Assembly: GCA_903945435.1 (NCBI GenBank)
Contig: CAJAVM010000014.1
Location: 1 to 52,388, forward strand
Length of the DNA stretch: 52,388 nt
Source of the DNA: an uncultured bacterium
Lineage (GTDB): Bacteria; Patescibacteriota; Patescibacteriia; Patescibacteriales; UBA12465
Direction: 5' to 3'
Positions 49,889 to 52,388 of the stretch are shown piece after piece (positions within the stretch are counted from its first letter, which is position 1; every line of letters begins with the position of its first letter). The position numbers and the translations under genes were made by a program. The notes under the pieces are model-generated. The model worked only from the letters and a program-made list of their open reading frames with translations. It did no database searches and had not been told where the DNA came from.

Positions 49889-51493
49889 ATGCTTAAAGTT
49901 ATACACAAAATTAAGTTTATTCACGTTTTTTGGTTTTTTTTCTATTTTCTTATATTAGCCATACTTATTAAGGGTGGATTTGCTCAACTCGACCCTGATT
50001 TTGGTTGGCATTTAAAAGTTGGGGAAGAAATAGCCACAACCCATCAGATTCCCCATGCTAATTTATATAATTATACATATACCGGTAATTGGGTTGACCA
50101 TGAATGGCTTAGTAATCTCGGGATATATTATATATATAATAATTTCGGGTATGCCGCATTAGTTGGCTTATTTTCAGGCTTGATAGTTTTTGTTTTAATT
50201 GTTCTTAATATATTTCTCAGAAAAACTTTAGCGACGTATTCTTTTTGGACCATAGCTGCTTTGCAGCTCTTCGGAACCTTAGCTTCTATAGGGCATTTCG
50301 GAGTAAGAATACAGGAGTTAGCACTTTTGTTTGTCTTAATTGTTTTAATAATTATTGAAGTATACCGTCGCTTTAAAGATTGGCGTATTTTATTATTGTT
50401 ACCGCCTCTATTTTTTGTATGGGCCAGTCTTCATGCAAGTTTTTTGATTGGTTTTTTTCTTTTATTGTCTTGGATTATTATTAATTTATTTTTGTATTTA
50501 GTTGTTAACAATAAAAAATTTAATTTTATTGTTTTAGTAAAACCAGTTAGGTTAAAATTACTTGGTATATTTTCTTTGTTTTCGGGCTTGTCTTTACTAG
50601 CGACTTTTGTTACCCCATATAAATTAGAACTTTACAGTTTCTTGATTGGCTATAAAAATAAGGCCTACTTATCCATGATTCAGGAATGGCTTCCACAATA
50701 TTCTTTTCCGTTTCATTATAATCAATTAATATATTTAGCCCTGGGGGCAGCTGCTCTTATATTTTATATTTATTTACAGTTAAAAAATAAAAAAGCTTGC
50801 GACCTTTGGAGAATTTTTTTGGTATTAGTATTTTTAATCTTAAGTTTTAAATCACGTCGTCATTTCCCCTTATTTTTCATTGTATCATTTAGTTTAATGG
50901 TAGAAGCTTATAGCCAAATTTTCTCAGAAATTAAATTAGCTTATTTTAAGTGGTTGCACTGGCTAGTGATTGTTTGTTTGGGTCTAGTGATTATAGCTCA
51001 GATTTTAGCTATGCGTCCGACAAATTATCCCTTTACGGCTTTTTATGATACTTATCCCGTTGATGCCGTTGAATTTTTAAAAAGTAATCCTCAATATAGT
51101 GATGATAGAATTTTGAATAGTTATGGCTGGGGAGGTTTTTTAATTTGGGTATTACCAGAACGTAAATTGTTTATTGATGGACGTCTTCCACAAGTAGAAT
51201 TTGCTGGTTGGACTTTTATTCAAGAATATTTTGATTTTTTTGGTCCTAATAATAAACCGAAAGATAAACTAAATAAATATGATATAAGTTTAGTGTTGAT
51301 TAAATCTAAAGATGAACCTATTTATGTTAAGAAATGGGAAAGAGTCTTGTTTTTTATTAGACAGGATATTTTAATACCAAATAATCATCTTAGAAAATAT
51401 CTAGATTCAGCAGTAGATTGGAAAATAATTTATCAAGATAATACTGCTATAATTTATTATCGCTCTATAAATAAAATTAAGTATGCGAATTGA
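49889..51493 (+). CDS. Multi-pass membrane protein, probable GT-C-type glycosyltransferase
   Basis: 534 residues with about ten to twelve membrane helices and a soluble C-terminal part of roughly 150 residues. The first extracytoplasmic loop has LDPDFGWHLKVGEEI and DHEWLSNLG; acidic residues in this place are typical of GT-C enzymes that use polyprenyl-phosphate sugars. The C-terminal part includes SYGWGGFLIWVLPERKLFID, seen in uncharacterised members. I assign the superfamily by layout, not by a decisive motif. It overlaps the next gene by 11 bases and is divergent from the pilins. The stop is UGA, the only one I noted. Confidence 0.7.
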   Translation: MLKVIHKIKFIHVFWFFFYFLILAILIKGGFAQLDPDFGWHLKVGEEIATTHQIPHANLYNYTYTGNWVDHEWLSNLGIYYIYNNFGYAALVGLFSGLIVFVLIVLNIFLRKTLATYSFWTIAALQLFGTLASIGHFGVRIQELALLFVLIVLIIIEVYRRFKDWRILLLLPPLFFVWASLHASFLIGFFLLLSWIIINLFLYLVVNNKKFNFIVLVKPVRLKLLGIFSLFSGLSLLATFVTPYKLELYSFLIGYKNKAYLSMIQEWLPQYSFPFHYNQLIYLALGAAALIFYIYLQLKNKKACDLWRIFLVLVFLILSFKSRRHFPLFFIVSFSLMVEAYSQIFSEIKLAYFKWLHWLVIVCLGLVIIAQILAMRPTNYPFTAFYDTYPVDAVEFLKSNPQYSDDRILNSYGWGGFLIWVLPERKLFIDGRLPQVEFAGWTFIQEYFDFFGPNNKPKDKLNKYDISLVLIKSKDEPIYVKKWERVLFFIRQDILIPNNHLRKYLDSAVDWKIIYQDNTAIIYYRSINKIKYAN

Positions 51494-52229
51494 TTTTTGT
51501 TTACCTATTAGAAATGAGGCGGAGGTGCTTGAAAGTAACTTGCTTACACTTTTAAATTATTTTAATAGTGCTAATTTTGATTTTTCTTGGAAAATCATTG
51601 GTGTGATTAATGGTTCTAGCGATAATTCTCTTGATATCTTTCGCACAATTAAAGATAAATTCCCAAATTCTTTAGACTATTTTATTCTTGATAACCCTGG
51701 GAAGGGCGGTGCAATTAAATATTGTTGGCGAAAAAGTACGGCTGATATTTTAGCCTTTATGGACGCTGATTTAGCTATTGCAGTAGATTCAACCTTAAAA
51801 TTAGTTTCGCCAGTAATCAATAAGGAAGCAGACTTAGTTATCAGTTCACGATTTATGCCCGGCGCTTTAACTCAAAGATCAGCACAGAGAGGACTAATCT
51901 CTAGAAGTTATGTGGAGTTATCTCGTTTGATTCTCGGTCACAAAAAGAAGGATATCCAATGTGGCTTTAAAGTAATCAGTAAAAGCTCGTTTAGCAAGAT
52001 AGAAAAGTTTTTAGAAGATGATTATTGGTTTTTTGATACTGAACTAGTTGTTATCAGTGAGCTAGCCCATTTAAAAATTGTAGAAGTTGCTGTTGATTGG
52101 AGGGAGAATAGAAATGGTATTAAAAAAAGTAATATCCGAGTAATACAAGATAGTTTTAATTTTATAGTTAAGCTGATGAAATTTAGATTACGTTTAGAAA
52201 AAATTAAAAGATATTTTTATAAATTTTAA
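51483..52229 (+). CDS. GT2 glycosyltransferase of the dolichyl/polyprenyl-phosphate sugar synthase type
   Basis: 248 residues. It has N-terminal FCLPIRNEAEVLESNLLTLL (usual PxxNE), GVINGSSDNSLDI, GKGGAIKYCWRKSTADIL, and the metal-binding DxD in FMDADLAIA. The segment VISSRFMPGA and the later KKDIQCGFKVISK are strongly DPM1/GtrB-like. It has no C-terminal membrane helices, so it is peripheral. Such enzymes make the polyprenyl-phosphate sugar that GT-C proteins use; the overlap with a GT-C-like gene fits this pairing. Confidence 0.87.
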   Translation: MRIDFCLPIRNEAEVLESNLLTLLNYFNSANFDFSWKIIGVINGSSDNSLDIFRTIKDKFPNSLDYFILDNPGKGGAIKYCWRKSTADILAFMDADLAIAVDSTLKLVSPVINKEADLVISSRFMPGALTQRSAQRGLISRSYVELSRLILGHKKKDIQCGFKVISKSSFSKIEKFLEDDYWFFDTELVVISELAHLKIVEVAVDWRENRNGIKKSNIRVIQDSFNFIVKLMKFRLRLEKIKRYFYKF

Positions 52230-52270
52230 TATTAGCTTTATTTTGTTGGTTGTCGAGGAGGATTATCATT

Positions 52271-52301
52271 AAATTAAAACAAATTAATTCAATTTTAATT
52301 T
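52271..52301. repeat. AT-rich inverted repeat after the GT2 gene
   Basis: AAATTAAAA (52271-52279) and TTTTAATTT (52293-52301) with a 13-base spacer. It lacks G+C and may be chance or an accessory stem before the terminator. Confidence 0.35.
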
Positions 52302-52308
52302 GGTGAAT

Positions 52309-52337
52309 GGCGGCATAAGCAAGAGCCGCTTTTTTTA
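52309..52337 (+). terminator. Terminator of the GT-C/GT2 transcript
   Basis: GCGGC (52310-52314) and GCCGC (52325-52329) around a ten-base loop, then eight T. I see no gene in the remaining bases to 52388. Confidence 0.7.
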
Positions 52338-52388
52338 AATTTTTTATTTGCCTTTGGCTTAATGGAATTTCTCTTTTTGATTCATAAT

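Overview
The window reads as one continuous piece of a low-G+C bacterial chromosome, most likely from a Patescibacteria (Candidate Phyla Radiation, CPR) organism, perhaps on the Parcubacteria/ABY1 side. Five things point there: a lone 16S rRNA gene with no 23S or 5S beside it; a one-base change in the 515 region of that 16S gene; a tandem set of small 'T4SS pilin' (VirB2/TrbC-like) proteins; an oligopeptide-binding protein with no ABC transporter beside it; and short, compact housekeeping genes. UGA ends at least one gene and is never needed as a sense codon, so the UGA=Gly code of Gracilibacteria/SR1 does not apply. I assigned everything by reading the sequence; no database search was run.

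Layout. 1-3427: a probable replication origin, with dnaA (-) divergent from rpmH-rnpA-yidD-yidC (+) and DnaA-box-like sites on both sides of dnaA. 3427-7153 (-): a VanW-type cell-wall protein, Hsp20, tRNA-Val and tRNA-Ile(UAU), and a DHH phosphoesterase homologue that has lost its DHH residues. 7273-14073 (+): valS, a small membrane protein, pheS, pheT and a second small membrane protein. 14130-21278 (-): topA, dprA, pth, der, an LCP-family wall ligase and three tRNAs in one direction. 21420-24126 (+): a candidate structured RNA, trpS, and a stand-alone phosphohistidine (PEP-utilising mobile) domain protein. 24303-26038 (-): the unlinked 16S rRNA gene with its promoter. 26124-31284 (+): infC-rpmI-rplT-secG, a membrane-anchored solute-binding protein and RNase J.

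31367-33285 holds a rod-like candidate small RNA, a degenerate diacylglycerol-kinase-like gene, a bactofilin, and tRNA-Arg and tRNA-Ala(GGC); the tRNA-Ala promoter is overlaid by two palindromes. 33303-39534 (+): an RBBP9-type hydrolase, trxB, and a sugar/envelope run (GT-B glycosyltransferase, DMT transporter, membrane-anchored glycoside hydrolase, GT2, DoxX). 39605-42685 (-): a 40-residue basic protein next to tRNA-Gly, an MFS transporter, lgt, a bacterial PH-domain protein and tRNA-Leu. 42778-46993: ppsA, a secreted 3D-domain protein with a hairpin leader, and a secreted protein of unknown function behind a consensus promoter. 47045-52337: six tandem pilin-like genes (-), divergent from a GT-C-like membrane protein and a dolichyl-phosphate-sugar-synthase-like GT2 (+).

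How it fits together. About half the window is information processing (origin, four aminoacyl-tRNA synthetase subunits, initiation and ribosomal proteins, 16S, nine tRNAs, RNase P protein, RNase J, topoisomerase I). The rest builds or modifies the envelope: YidC/SecG insertion, Lgt lipidation, VanW/LCP/3D wall proteins, glycosyltransferases and a putative pilus. The most promising leads are the six-gene pilin array with glycosyltransferases opposite it, two unidentified structured RNAs, two enzyme-fold proteins with erased catalytic motifs, the tRNA-Ile(UAU), and the foreign-looking secreted protein at 46109-46993.
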